Shown here piece by piece: positions 8,433-17,302 of a DNA stretch of 64,000 nt. How positions within the stretch are numbered: position 1 is the first letter of the stretch; each line of letters begins with the position of its first letter. Both the position numbers and the translations under genes were made by a program. This DNA comes from CAYPKG01 sp964411275 (GTDB lineage Bacteria; Bacillota; Clostridia; Christensenellales; CAG-138), in NCBI GenBank assembly GCA_964411275.1, contig CAYPKG010000001.1, forward strand, positions 54,231 through 118,230, written 5' to 3'. The notes beneath the pieces are model-generated. The model was not told the origin of the DNA, did not search any database, and saw only the letters and a program-made list of their open reading frames with translations.

Positions 8433-9572
8433 ATGAAGCGCAAAATACTCCTGCTGATGATCAGCGTCGTGCTGCTGGCCTTGTTTGTGCCCGCGGCCAT
8501 GGCCGCCGCCCGGCAGTTTGGCCAGGTGACGGGGCAGGATGTGCGGCTTCGCAAAGAAGCGAATACCGAAAGCGAGGTCATTGCGCAGCTCCCTTTGAAC
8601 GCTAGCGTGGAAGTCCTTGACGAAACTGGCGGATGGTACCGGATCATGTACGGGGACGATGTAGGATATGTAAGGCAGGACTATGTCTTTACCAGCGCCA
8701 TGGGCAGCCGGGCGGCGTATGTCCTGGAGGACGGCGTAAAGCTCAGGGGCGGCCCGGACCAGACCGCGTATGCCGTGGCGGAATTGTCCGCATCCCAAGG
8801 GGTCAAGGTCAAGCAGATGCTGGGCGAGTGGTATTTCGTGGTGGCTGGTGACAGCGCGGGATATGTGCACCGAAATTATCTTACCATGACGAAGGCTACA
8901 AACACCGCGAGCATCCTACTGAAGGCGGGTATGGAAGGCCAGGAAGTCAAACGGATGCAGACAAAGCTTTACGACAAGGGATTTCTGTCAAAGGCGAACG
9001 TTACCGGCGTGTTCGGCGGAAAGACGCGGGAGGCTGTGTCGGATTTTCAGGAAGCCTGCGGCTTTGACGCGGACGGCGTGGCGGGAATGGTCACCCTTGA
9101 AGCATTGTACGACAGCGCCAACAAGGTCACGAAAGCCACCGCTTCCGCTACACAGGTTAAGGGTTCCGTGATCATGAAGGACTGGTTTAAGGGCGGAAAC
9201 GAATGGCTGGCGAGATACAGCAAGTTTGAGGTGATCGACGTTAAGACCGGGCTGTCGTTCCAGGCGCGGCGGTTTGGCGGCTGGTATCATGCCGACAGCG
9301 AGCCGCTGACGGCAAAGGATACCGAAATCATGAAAAAGATTGCGGGCGGAAAATGGTCCTGGAACAGGCGGCCAATTTGGGTGCGTTACCGGGGGGTGAC
9401 GGCGGCGGCCAGCATGCATTGCATGCCCCATATGGCGAACCCCACCAAAAGCAATAATTTTCCGGGACATTTTTGCATCCACCTGCTCAATTCCAAGGTG
9501 CATGAAACCAGCAAAACCTGCCCGCGTCATCAGGCCTGCGTGCAGCAAGCATATCGCGAAGGGCGCGCGTAA
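8433..9572 (+). CDS. Secreted SH3 and peptidoglycan-binding protein with a His/Cys-rich C-terminal domain
   Basis: A 379-residue exported protein. A signal peptide (MKRKILLLMISVVLLALFVP) probably ends near AMA at 27-29. Two SH3-like repeats follow (QDVRLRKEAN...GYVRQDYV and DGVKLRGGPD...GYVHRNYL), then a PG_binding_1 domain at about 155-210 (GQEVKRMQTKLYDKGFL...TREAVSDFQ). The last 150 residues are a separate domain ending in a dense motif: His329, Cys330, His333, His346, Cys348, His350, His357, Cys363 and His366. The GHFCIHL stretch, 15 residues after His333, resembles the SHGCIR motif of L,D-transpeptidases, but this is only a resemblance. Enzyme or binding protein, it should act on the wall. 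It may share a transcript with the two-component genes after it, 32 bases away. Confidence 0.7.
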   Translation: MKRKILLLMISVVLLALFVPAAMAAARQFGQVTGQDVRLRKEANTESEVIAQLPLNASVEVLDETGGWYRIMYGDDVGYVRQDYVFTSAMGSRAAYVLEDGVKLRGGPDQTAYAVAELSASQGVKVKQMLGEWYFVVAGDSAGYVHRNYLTMTKATNTASILLKAGMEGQEVKRMQTKLYDKGFLSKANVTGVFGGKTREAVSDFQEACGFDADGVAGMVTLEALYDSANKVTKATASATQVKGSVIMKDWFKGGNEWLARYSKFEVIDVKTGLSFQARRFGGWYHADSEPLTAKDTEIMKKIAGGKWSWNRRPIWVRYRGVTAAASMHCMPHMANPTKSNNFPGHFCIHLLNSKVHETSKTCPRHQACVQQAYREGRA

Positions 9573-9604
9573 CGCCCGCCAATACAAAAAAGGGGGAACA
9601 CCCA

Positions 9605-10288
9605 ATGCGTATTCTCATTGCGGATGACGATCCGGTTGTACACGAGTCTCTGGGGATTTATCTGAAGGCGGAAGGCTTTGAGCCCTTGGATGTTTATGAC
9701 GGGGAGGCCGCGGTGGAGAAAGCCGCGGAACAGGATGTCGGCCTTTGCGTGCTGGACATCATGATGCCGAAAAAAACCGGTATTGAGGTCTGTAAGGAGC
9801 TTAGAAAAACCACCCAGCTGCCCATCATCATGCTGACGGCAAAGGGCGAGGAGGTTGACCGGATTATCGGGCTGGAGCTGGGCGCGGATGATTACATCGT
9901 CAAGCCCTTCAGTCCCCGGGAGGTTGTGGCCCGCATCAAGGCTGTGCTTCGGCGCACCCAAGAGCAGCAGGAAGGGAGCAGCGACGGGGTGCTGAACTTC
10001 AACGGACTGACAATTGACCTAAAAAGCTACACCGTGACCCTGAAGGGGCAGCCCGTGGTGTGCACGCCTAAGGAAATCGAGATACTGCACATGCTTGCCA
10101 GCAATCCAGGGCAGGTGTTTACCAGAGAGCAACTTTTAAACCGGGTCTGGAGTTATGATTTCGCGGGGGAAACCCGCACGGTGGACACCCACATCAAGCG
10201 CATTCGCGCCAAGCTCGAGAACAACGGACTTGGCTGGAGTATCAAAACCATTTACGGCGTTGGATATAAATTTGAGGTGGATGCATAA
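9605..10288 (+). CDS. OmpR/PhoB-family response regulator
   Basis: The 227-residue DNA-binding regulator has a receiver domain at 1-115 with the acidic pocket DDD at 7-9, the phosphorylation site Asp51 in CVLDIMMP, and the conserved Lys in IVKPFSP. A winged-helix OmpR domain follows at about 130-225 (LTPKEIE-like CTPKEIEIL, REQLLNRVWSYDF, RTVDTHIKRIRAKL, GVGYKFE). The sensor kinase gene starts three bases after its stop, so the two form one system. Kinase signals are unknown; the setting among wall genes would suit an envelope-stress or PhoPR/WalKR-like role. Confidence 0.95.
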   Translation: MRILIADDDPVVHESLGIYLKAEGFEPLDVYDGEAAVEKAAEQDVGLCVLDIMMPKKTGIEVCKELRKTTQLPIIMLTAKGEEVDRIIGLELGADDYIVKPFSPREVVARIKAVLRRTQEQQEGSSDGVLNFNGLTIDLKSYTVTLKGQPVVCTPKEIEILHMLASNPGQVFTREQLLNRVWSYDFAGETRTVDTHIKRIRAKLENNGLGWSIKTIYGVGYKFEVDA

Positions 10289-10291
10289 GAT

Positions 10292-12433
10292 ATGCGCAGC
10301 GTATTTCTCTGGCGGTTGCTGATTGTTTTGATGATAACGGTGTTTTTCGCCTCCCTGTTCATGATGGGAGGCTATCTGTTTTTGAGCCGCGACGCTTATC
10401 GGGCCATCAAGCTTTCAGAATTGATGCCGGACGTGGAGACGGTTGTGCAAATGCTCAGCGAGCGGCGCTCAGGCGACCTTTCCGCATATGGGTTTGACCG
10501 GATGATGGCGCGGATGGTGGACTCGTCGAATTCCATGTGCGTTTTGCTGGACGAAAATGGCAAGGTGGTCAACTACTATTGCGACAAAACCATTCCGGTT
10601 GTAAATGCGGAACAAATCGAAAGGCTGTTTCAGCGGGAAATATCGGATGTATTGGCGGGATATAAAGTTCATCGTGAAAACCTGATGCTGCCCGACGGAA
10701 GCAACGCCATGGGCGTGGGCCAGCGGGTGGAGTATGGCGAAGAGGTAGCGGGAGCTGTTTTGTTTTTGAAGTCCGCTCAGGAGGTGAACGCTACCACCGG
10801 ACAGCTGAACCTGGCGCTGATGATGGCGGCTGCGGTGGTGTTTCCGGTGTCATTGATCCTGTCTACTGTGGGCCTGCGCAAGGTTACAAACCCGCTGCAC
10901 CGTATGGGCGAGGCGGCCATCGAAATGAGCAAGGGCGACTTTGAAATACGGGCAGACGAGACGGAGGCGGGGGAGGTGGGGCTGCTTGCCCGGGCGCTGA
11001 ACACATTATGCGATAATCTGTCAAAGACCATATACCAGCTTCGTGCGGAGAAAAGCCAGCTCAACCAGATTCTTCTGAGCTTTACAGAAGGCATCGCCGC
11101 CACGGACAGCCTTGGCTTTCTGACCCACTATAATCCGGCATTGATGCGCCTGTTTGGCGCGGTGCGGGTCAACTCCCGGACGGACCTCGTTCCGGATGAA
11201 AGCATATGGGCTGCCTTTGACGCGGTGTATGAAAGCGGCGAGGGGCAAAGCATGCAATATCCCCTGCCAGGCGACCGGATGCTGTGGATTACAATCTCCC
11301 CGGTGACCACTGAGGACGGAATACGCACAGGGGTTGTGGGCTTGTTTAAGGACATGACGGAGATGGAGCGGCTGGAGCGCACCAGAAGGGAATATGTGGC
11401 GAACGTCAGCCACGAGATGCGCACGCCGCTGACAGCGGTGCGCGGTTTGTTGGAGCCGCTGGTGGACGGCATGGTGAAAACCGAGGAGGATCGGGAGCGG
11501 TATTATAAAATCATGCTGCGCGAGGTTTTAAGGCTGTCCCGGCTGATTACCGACATGCTGGAATTAAGCCGGCTGCTGTCCGGCACCGGCTATATGGAAA
11601 TGACGGAAGTGGATGTCAACGGGCTGCTGAGCGATATCGTGCAAAGCTATGGCAAACAGGCGTCAGAGCATGGGGTGGAGCTTAGGTTGGACGCGCCGCC
11701 ATTGCCCAGCGTATTAACCGACCCGGACCGGGTGGAGCAGGTGCTGGTGATCCTGTTGGACAACGCGATGCGCTACACCCCAGAGGGGGGCACCATCACC
11801 ATCCGGGCGCAGAATGGCCCCAGGGTCAACATAGCGGTGGAGGATACCGGCTACGGCATCCCGCCTGAGGACATTCCCCATTTGTTCGAGCGGTTTTATA
11901 AGGTGGATAAATCAAGAAAAGAGGGGGGCACCGGCCTTGGACTTTCCATCGCCCAGTTCGTCATCGAAAAGCTGGGAGAGAAAATAATGGTGGAAAGCGA
12001 AATCGGCAAAGGTACCAGCTTCCGCTTTACGTTGAAGAAATATGTGGTCAACGCCATCCAGCTTGGGCCTGCCCTGGATGATTGGTCCGGTACGGGGGTT
12101 ATCGAGATCAGCCCTGAGGAGGTATGGGCGGCGGAGTCCAAAACAGAGGTACGGCCTGAGGACGCGCCCTATGAGGTATTGCCGGAAGAGGAAAAGGCCG
12201 CTAAGGAGAAGGCTGCGAAGGAAAAGGCTGCGAAGGAAAAGGCTGCCAAGGAGAAGGCTGCGAAGGAAAAGGCCGCCAAGGAGAAGGCGGCGAAGGAGAA
12301 AGCCGCCAAGGAAAAGGCTGAAAAAGCCGCGAAGGAAAAGGCGGAGCGTGAGAAAAAAGAAGCCATGCGGCCCATGAAGCCGCTGATGATCCAGACGAAA
12401 ACGGCGGAGACGCCGAAAAAACGCCCGCGCTAG
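10292..12433 (+). CDS. Membrane sensor histidine kinase with a Lys-Glu-Ala repeat tail
   Basis: The 713-residue kinase partners the regulator upstream. A first membrane helix is at about 5-30, an outside sensor region at 31-160, a second helix at about 165-190, then a HAMP linker (LRKVTNPLHRMGEAA), a PAS-like domain (FTEGIAATDSLGFLTHYNP), the HisKA domain with the phospho-accepting His374 in VANVSHEMRTPL, and the HATPase domain with the N box DNAMRY, DTGYGIP and GGTGLGL. After the catalytic core there are about 115 extra residues, including roughly eight KEKAA repeats at about residue 634-685 and a basic end. Such a tail is not part of the family and may bind nucleic acid or anionic lipid, or be a simple helical spacer. 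Confidence 0.93.
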   Translation: MRSVFLWRLLIVLMITVFFASLFMMGGYLFLSRDAYRAIKLSELMPDVETVVQMLSERRSGDLSAYGFDRMMARMVDSSNSMCVLLDENGKVVNYYCDKTIPVVNAEQIERLFQREISDVLAGYKVHRENLMLPDGSNAMGVGQRVEYGEEVAGAVLFLKSAQEVNATTGQLNLALMMAAAVVFPVSLILSTVGLRKVTNPLHRMGEAAIEMSKGDFEIRADETEAGEVGLLARALNTLCDNLSKTIYQLRAEKSQLNQILLSFTEGIAATDSLGFLTHYNPALMRLFGAVRVNSRTDLVPDESIWAAFDAVYESGEGQSMQYPLPGDRMLWITISPVTTEDGIRTGVVGLFKDMTEMERLERTRREYVANVSHEMRTPLTAVRGLLEPLVDGMVKTEEDRERYYKIMLREVLRLSRLITDMLELSRLLSGTGYMEMTEVDVNGLLSDIVQSYGKQASEHGVELRLDAPPLPSVLTDPDRVEQVLVILLDNAMRYTPEGGTITIRAQNGPRVNIAVEDTGYGIPPEDIPHLFERFYKVDKSRKEGGTGLGLSIAQFVIEKLGEKIMVESEIGKGTSFRFTLKKYVVNAIQLGPALDDWSGTGVIEISPEEVWAAESKTEVRPEDAPYEVLPEEEKAAKEKAAKEKAAKEKAAKEKAAKEKAAKEKAAKEKAAKEKAEKAAKEKAEREKKEAMRPMKPLMIQTKTAETPKKRPR
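12191..12345 (+). repeat. 15-base tandem repeat coding for KEKAA units in the histidine kinase
   Basis: About eight to ten imperfect copies of a unit close to AAGGARAAGGCYGCS lie in frame inside the kinase gene. Third positions vary between copies (GAA/GAG, GCT/GCC/GCG), so the array is not brand new. Copy number could change by slippage. Confidence 0.85.
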
Positions 12434-12500
12434 TGCCCTATCAACGAAAACGATACAGGGCACTAAGGGGGATCATGGGGGAAAAGGGGAAAAGCGAAGC

Positions 12501-14033
12501 ATGCTTGCCAACATCAAAAGCTATGGCCTGACGGGGATCGACGGGTTTCAGGTGCAGGTGCAGGTGGACATTTCAAACGGCTTGCCCGCCTATGAAACAG
12601 TAGGACTTCCCGACGCCGCGGTGCGCGAAAGCAAGGAGCGGGTGCGGGCCGCCATCAAAAACAGCGGGTACGAATTTCCGATTAACCGCATCACCGTCAA
12701 CCTGGCGCCTGCCGGGCAACGCAAGGAAGGGCCGATTTACGACCTGCCTATCGCGGTGGGCATCCTGGGGGCCGGCGGTACGCTGCCGCTGACACAAGCC
12801 AGGATGCCGGTGCTGTTGGGAGAATTGGCTCTGGACGGGGCGGTGCGGCCCATACCGGGGGTTTTGCCCATGGTGATCGACGCTCGGATGAAAGGGGAAA
12901 CCGCAATCCTGCTGCCGGCGGGGAACGCGGCGGAGGCCTCGTATGTGGAGGGGATTACAATATTCCCCGTGCAGTCGCTGCGGGACGCAGTGGAGCATTT
13001 GTCCGGAAGGATAGCGATCGAGCCGGAACCGCTTCGCATTTGGAATCCGGAGCTTGTCCAGTATCCCGCCGATTTTTCAGAAATTCGCGGCCAGCATTCC
13101 GCCAAGCGGGCCACAGAGATCGCGGTGGCGGGCAATCACAACCTGCTGCTGATCGGTACCCCCGGTTCCGGGAAAACAATGCTCGCCAGAAGCATCCCAT
13201 CTATATTGCCGGACATGACATTCGAAGAAGCATTGGAAATCACAAAAATTCATTCCGTTGCAGGCACCACCAGAACCGCCCCTGGCCTGGTGGAGCAGCG
13301 GCCTTATCGCGCGCCCCATCATGGGGCTAGCTCCGCTGCGCTTGTGGGCGGCGGACAGCGGGCGATGCCTGGGGAAATCAGCCTTGCCCATTGCGGCGTG
13401 TTGTTTCTAGATGAATTTCCGGAATTCTCCAAGGACGTGCTGGAGTCCCTGCGCCAGCCGCTGGAGGATGGGGTGGTGTCCATCACAAGGGCCGCGGCAA
13501 GCGCCACATATCCCGCCCGCTTTATGCTGATCGCGGCCATGAACCCCTGTCCCTGCGGGAATTACGGCAGCAGGATAAACCCGTGCCGCTGCAAGTCCTA
13601 TGAAATTCGCCGGTATCAAAACCGCATTAGCGGGCCGCTTCTCGACCGGTTGGATCTGCACGTGGAAATGACAGAAGTGGGGTATTCTGACATCGCGGGC
13701 AAGGGAAAGTCCGAAACAAGCCTTGCCATCCGGGAGCGTGTCAACTGCGCCAGGGCCATTCAACAGGCCCGGTATGCGGCGGAGGGCATTACCTGCAACG
13801 CCCAGCTGACAAACCGGATGATTAAGAAATATTGCAAAATGGACGCCCCCTCCCAACGGCTGCTGCAACAAGCCTTTAACAGCCTTCGCTTAAGCGCACG
13901 GGCGTATAACCGGATATTGAAGGTATCCCGCACCATTGCGGATTTGTCCGGCAGCGATGAGATTGGCGAGGAGCATGTGGCGGAAGCCATTCAATATCGC
14001 AGCCTGGAAGGGAAATACTGGAAAGAGGGATGA
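12501..14033 (+). CDS. comM: YifB/ComM-family AAA+ ATPase
   Basis: The 510-residue protein belongs to the Mg-chelatase-like ComM/YifB family; ComM is a helicase that promotes branch migration during natural transformation. An N-terminal Lon-protease-like domain covers about 1-170 (GLPAYETVGLPDAAVRESKERV). The AAA+ core has Walker A GTPGSGKTMLAR, the PHHGASSAALVGGG loop and Walker B GVLFLDEFPEF. A Cys-rich segment CPCGNYG...CRCK follows, and the C-terminal domain ends in SLEGKYW. A hairpin with stem GTGCCCT/AGGGCAC lies at 12433-12463 just before it. dprA starts three bases after its stop, so two transformation-linked genes sit together. Confidence 0.92.
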   Translation: MLANIKSYGLTGIDGFQVQVQVDISNGLPAYETVGLPDAAVRESKERVRAAIKNSGYEFPINRITVNLAPAGQRKEGPIYDLPIAVGILGAGGTLPLTQARMPVLLGELALDGAVRPIPGVLPMVIDARMKGETAILLPAGNAAEASYVEGITIFPVQSLRDAVEHLSGRIAIEPEPLRIWNPELVQYPADFSEIRGQHSAKRATEIAVAGNHNLLLIGTPGSGKTMLARSIPSILPDMTFEEALEITKIHSVAGTTRTAPGLVEQRPYRAPHHGASSAALVGGGQRAMPGEISLAHCGVLFLDEFPEFSKDVLESLRQPLEDGVVSITRAAASATYPARFMLIAAMNPCPCGNYGSRINPCRCKSYEIRRYQNRISGPLLDRLDLHVEMTEVGYSDIAGKGKSETSLAIRERVNCARAIQQARYAAEGITCNAQLTNRMIKKYCKMDAPSQRLLQQAFNSLRLSARAYNRILKVSRTIADLSGSDEIGEEHVAEAIQYRSLEGKYWKEG

Positions 14034-14036
14034 TCC

Positions 14037-15149
14037 ATGCGGGAGTTTACCAAAGAAGAATGCCTTTGGCTTTGGCTCAATAGCGTCACTGGTCATCATG
14101 TGAAGCTGTTTCACAGGATTTATGCCCAGTTTGACTCCATGGAGGAATTGTACCGGCTTGCGGGCAAGGGCGGCCTTCCTGCCCTTGAAGGGGTTGACGA
14201 CAAGGTGATTGAAAAGCTCAAAGCCTCCGCCAACGAGCGGTATATCGCCCAATATGTAAGCTGGCTTAGAAAACGGGAAATTGATGTGGCAATCGCTACG
14301 GATGAAAGCCGGTATCCCGCATTATTAAATGAAATTCAAAGCCCGCCTACAGTGCTGTTCATCAAGGGGCGGCTTGACCCTGAGCCGGAACTGCCCATCG
14401 CCATGGTGGGGATGCGCAATAATTCCATCTATGGCGAGCGGATGGCCAGGCGGCTGGGGATGGAGCTTTGTCAATGCGGGGCCACCATCGTCTCCGGCAT
14501 GGCGGATGGCATCGACCGGTTTTCCGCCCTGGGCGCTTTAAGTGTTGTGGACAGCGCCAATCCCACGGTGGCGGTACTTGGCTGCGGTGTGGACGTCATT
14601 TATCCGTCGGGAAATGACGCCCTGTATCACAGCATTGTGGAACGGGGCGCGGTTGTGTCGGAGTTTTTGCCCAAGACGAGGCCGCACAAGGGGAATTTTC
14701 CCATACGAAACAGGATCATCAGCGGCTTGAGCCTGGGTACCGTTATCGTCGAGGGCGGGAGCCGCTCCGGCGCATCCATCACGGCGAATTACGCGCTGGA
14801 GCAAAACCGGGACGTGTTTGCCGTGCCGGGGGAAATCGATCGGGAAACCAGCGCATGCCCCAACCGGCTGATCCGCCAGAATTGGGCGAAGCCGGTATTT
14901 CATGTCAATGATATTTTAGAGGAATATGACAGGCATATGGTGACGCCGGAGGAAGGGGCTGCCTTGGATCAAAGCCGATGGCCAGAGGTCAACCGCCGGA
15001 TCTACGAGGCGCTAAAACGCGGGCCGATGAGCGCGGACGAATTATGCGAAATGCTGTCGCTGCCTGCCGCACAGGTGAATTCAGCCTTGACATCTATGGA
15101 GTTTTCAGGAATAATGAAGCAATTACCGGGCAGAGTGTATTCAATTTAA
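14037..15149 (+). CDS. dprA: DNA-processing protein DprA
   Basis: The 370-residue protein loads RecA on incoming single-stranded DNA during transformation. An N-terminal helical part (about 1-65) leads to the Rossmann DprA domain with the family motifs YPALLNEIQSPP, VGMRNNSIYG, ATIVSGMADGIDRFSALGAL, AVLGCGVDVIYP, FPIRNRIISGLS and VIVEGGSRSGASITANYALE. A winged-helix domain ends the protein (about 310-370, RRIYEALKRGPMSADELCEML). It overlaps no neighbour; comM lies three bases before, topA 56 bases after. Whether the organism is naturally competent cannot be told from this window. Confidence 0.95.
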   Translation: MREFTKEECLWLWLNSVTGHHVKLFHRIYAQFDSMEELYRLAGKGGLPALEGVDDKVIEKLKASANERYIAQYVSWLRKREIDVAIATDESRYPALLNEIQSPPTVLFIKGRLDPEPELPIAMVGMRNNSIYGERMARRLGMELCQCGATIVSGMADGIDRFSALGALSVVDSANPTVAVLGCGVDVIYPSGNDALYHSIVERGAVVSEFLPKTRPHKGNFPIRNRIISGLSLGTVIVEGGSRSGASITANYALEQNRDVFAVPGEIDRETSACPNRLIRQNWAKPVFHVNDILEEYDRHMVTPEEGAALDQSRWPEVNRRIYEALKRGPMSADELCEMLSLPAAQVNSALTSMEFSGIMKQLPGRVYSI

Positions 15150-15205
15150 CGTCCGGACGGCCGAACCCCGTATTCTGGGGCAGGCAAATACGCAAGGAGA
15201 GAAAT

Positions 15206-17302
15206 ATGGCGGATAATCTGGTCATTGTAGAATCGCCCGCCAAGGCGAAAACAATCGGAAAATTTTTAGGCAGCAAATACAAGGTCGTGGCGTCCAACGG
15301 GCATGTGCGGGATCTTCCCAAAAGCCAGATGGGCATTGACTTTGAACATAATTTCCAGCCGAAATACATTACATTGCGGGGCAGGGGGGATGTGCTGGAG
15401 CGCATTCGCCGGGAGGCGAAAAGCGCAAAAAAAGTGTATCTCGCCACGGACCCTGACAGGGAAGGCGAGGCGATCTCCTGGCATCTGGCGCATGTGCTGA
15501 AGCTGGATGAAAACTCCAAATGCCGGATCGTGTTCAACGAGATTACCGCCTCGGCGGTAAAGGGCTCCTTAAAAGGCGTGCGGCCCATCGACATGCGGCT
15601 GGTGGACGCCCAGCAGGCCCGCAGGCTTCTCGACCGGATCGTGGGATATTCCATCAGCCCCATCCTCTGGGCAAAGGTTCGAAAAGGATTGTCCGCCGGA
15701 CGGGTGCAGTCCGTCGCAACCAGGATCGTGTGCGACCGGGAGCAGGAAATCCAGGCGTTTAATCCGGAAGAATATTGGGTGATCAACGCTCATCTGCATA
15801 CAAAAGGCGCAAAAAAGACATTCGACGCCAAGTTCTATGGGTTCAACGGCAAAAAGAGCGACTTACATAATGAAGAAGAAGCCAAAGCGGTTTTGGCGAA
15901 GGTGGACGGCGCTAATTTTGTCGCGACAGACGTCAAAAGCGGGCAGAAAACAAAGCATGCCCCCGCGCCCTTTACCACAAGCTCCTTGCAGCAGGAAGCG
16001 TCCAGAAAGCTTGGGTTTACCACCAAGCGCACCATGCTGGTTGCCCAGCAATTGTATGAGGGCGTAGAGCTTAAGGGAAAAGGCTCCACAGGTCTTGTGA
16101 CATACATCCGTACCGACTCCGTCCGTGTGGCCAACGAGGCGCAGCAGGCCGCATTGGAGCATATCAAGGCCCAGTACGGCGCGCAGTACGTGCCTGGAAA
16201 ACCCAATGTTTACAAAGGCCGGGCCAGCGCCCAGGACGCCCATGAGGCCATCCGCCCCGCTCATATCGATTATGCCCCGGCGGACATCAGGGAGTCGCTG
16301 TCCAACGACCAGTACAAGCTATATAAACTGATTTACGAGCGGTTTCTCGCCAGCCAAATGGTCCAGGCGAAGTATGAAACCTGCACCGTCACAATCGACG
16401 CCAACGGCTGCACGTTCCGCGCCAACGGCGTGCGCACGTTGTTTGACGGGTTTACGGTGATCTACACCGAGGGCCGGGACGACGCGCAGGAGAAGGAAAC
16501 CACCCTGCCGCCCATCGCCGCTGGGGATCCGCTGACGGTCAAGAAGATCGACAGCGACCAGCGCTTTACACAGCCGCCTCCCCGGTATACGGAGGCGTCA
16601 TTGGTGCGCATGCTGGAGGAAAAAGGGATTGGGCGGCCCAGCACGTATTCCCCCACAATCTCCACCATCATTGACCGGGGGTATATCTCCCGGGAAAAAA
16701 AGCTGCTGATCCCCACGGAATTGGGATTTGTGGTCACCCAGCTTATGAAAGAAAACTTCCCGGACATCGTGAATGTGGAGTTTACGGCGAACATGGAAAA
16801 TCAGCTGGACAGCGTCGAGGATGGCGAAAACACCAGCGAGGCCGTACTGGAAAAATTCTATGGGCCGTTTAAGGATACCATCGAAGCGGCTTCGGCTAAC
16901 ATCGAAAAGGTGGACATTCCCGACGAGGTGTCCGATATCCCCTGTGAAAAATGCGGGGCCATGATGGTATACAAAATGGGCCGGTTCGGCCGGTTCCTTG
17001 CCTGCCCGAATTTTCCCAACTGCCGCAACACAAAGCCCATTCTTGAAAAGATCAATGTTCCCTGTCCCCAGTGCGGGGCGGAGCTGATCAAGAGAAAGAG
17101 CAAGCGCGGGAAAACGTTCTTCGGCTGTGAAAAGTATCCGGCCTGCGATTTTGTGTCCTGGGACAAGCCTGTACAGGAGCGATGCGAAAAATGCGGGGCC
17201 ATGATGGTGCAGAAAATGGGCCAGAACGGCAGCTTCGTTTCCTGTACCAACAAGGATTGCGGGAATGTATTGCGAAGAAAGGAAAAGGAAGATGCCGAAT
17301 AA
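15206..17302 (+). CDS. topA: DNA topoisomerase I (TopA)
   Basis: The 698-residue type IA enzyme relaxes negative supercoils. I chose ATG 15206 (MADNLVIVESPAKAK) behind AAGGAGAG. The Toprim domain opens the protein, with ATDPDREGEAISWHL as its metal motif; the active-site Tyr300 lies in GLVTYIRTDSVRV; EKGIGRPSTYSPTI is the conserved late core motif. Three C-terminal four-cysteine zinc fingers follow (CEKCGAMMVYK...CPNFPNC, CPQCGAEL...CEKYPAC, CEKCGAMMVQK...CTNKDC). It overlaps trmFO by 11 bases, the usual Bacillota order. Confidence 0.97.
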   Translation: MADNLVIVESPAKAKTIGKFLGSKYKVVASNGHVRDLPKSQMGIDFEHNFQPKYITLRGRGDVLERIRREAKSAKKVYLATDPDREGEAISWHLAHVLKLDENSKCRIVFNEITASAVKGSLKGVRPIDMRLVDAQQARRLLDRIVGYSISPILWAKVRKGLSAGRVQSVATRIVCDREQEIQAFNPEEYWVINAHLHTKGAKKTFDAKFYGFNGKKSDLHNEEEAKAVLAKVDGANFVATDVKSGQKTKHAPAPFTTSSLQQEASRKLGFTTKRTMLVAQQLYEGVELKGKGSTGLVTYIRTDSVRVANEAQQAALEHIKAQYGAQYVPGKPNVYKGRASAQDAHEAIRPAHIDYAPADIRESLSNDQYKLYKLIYERFLASQMVQAKYETCTVTIDANGCTFRANGVRTLFDGFTVIYTEGRDDAQEKETTLPPIAAGDPLTVKKIDSDQRFTQPPPRYTEASLVRMLEEKGIGRPSTYSPTISTIIDRGYISREKKLLIPTELGFVVTQLMKENFPDIVNVEFTANMENQLDSVEDGENTSEAVLEKFYGPFKDTIEAASANIEKVDIPDEVSDIPCEKCGAMMVYKMGRFGRFLACPNFPNCRNTKPILEKINVPCPQCGAELIKRKSKRGKTFFGCEKYPACDFVSWDKPVQERCEKCGAMMVQKMGQNGSFVSCTNKDCGNVLRRKEKEDAE

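Noticed and set aside
11912..12463. Long minus-strand open frame opposite the histidine kinase (Leu/Arg/Phe-rich)
   Set aside because: Its Leu-Phe repeats are the mirror of the Lys-Glu-Ala repeat DNA; there is no ribosome binding site and the kinase frame is clearly coding.
14978..15205. Upstream in-frame extension of topA into the end of dprA
   Set aside because: It would add 76 residues before the strongly conserved MADNLVIVESPAKAK start, which has its own ribosome binding site.
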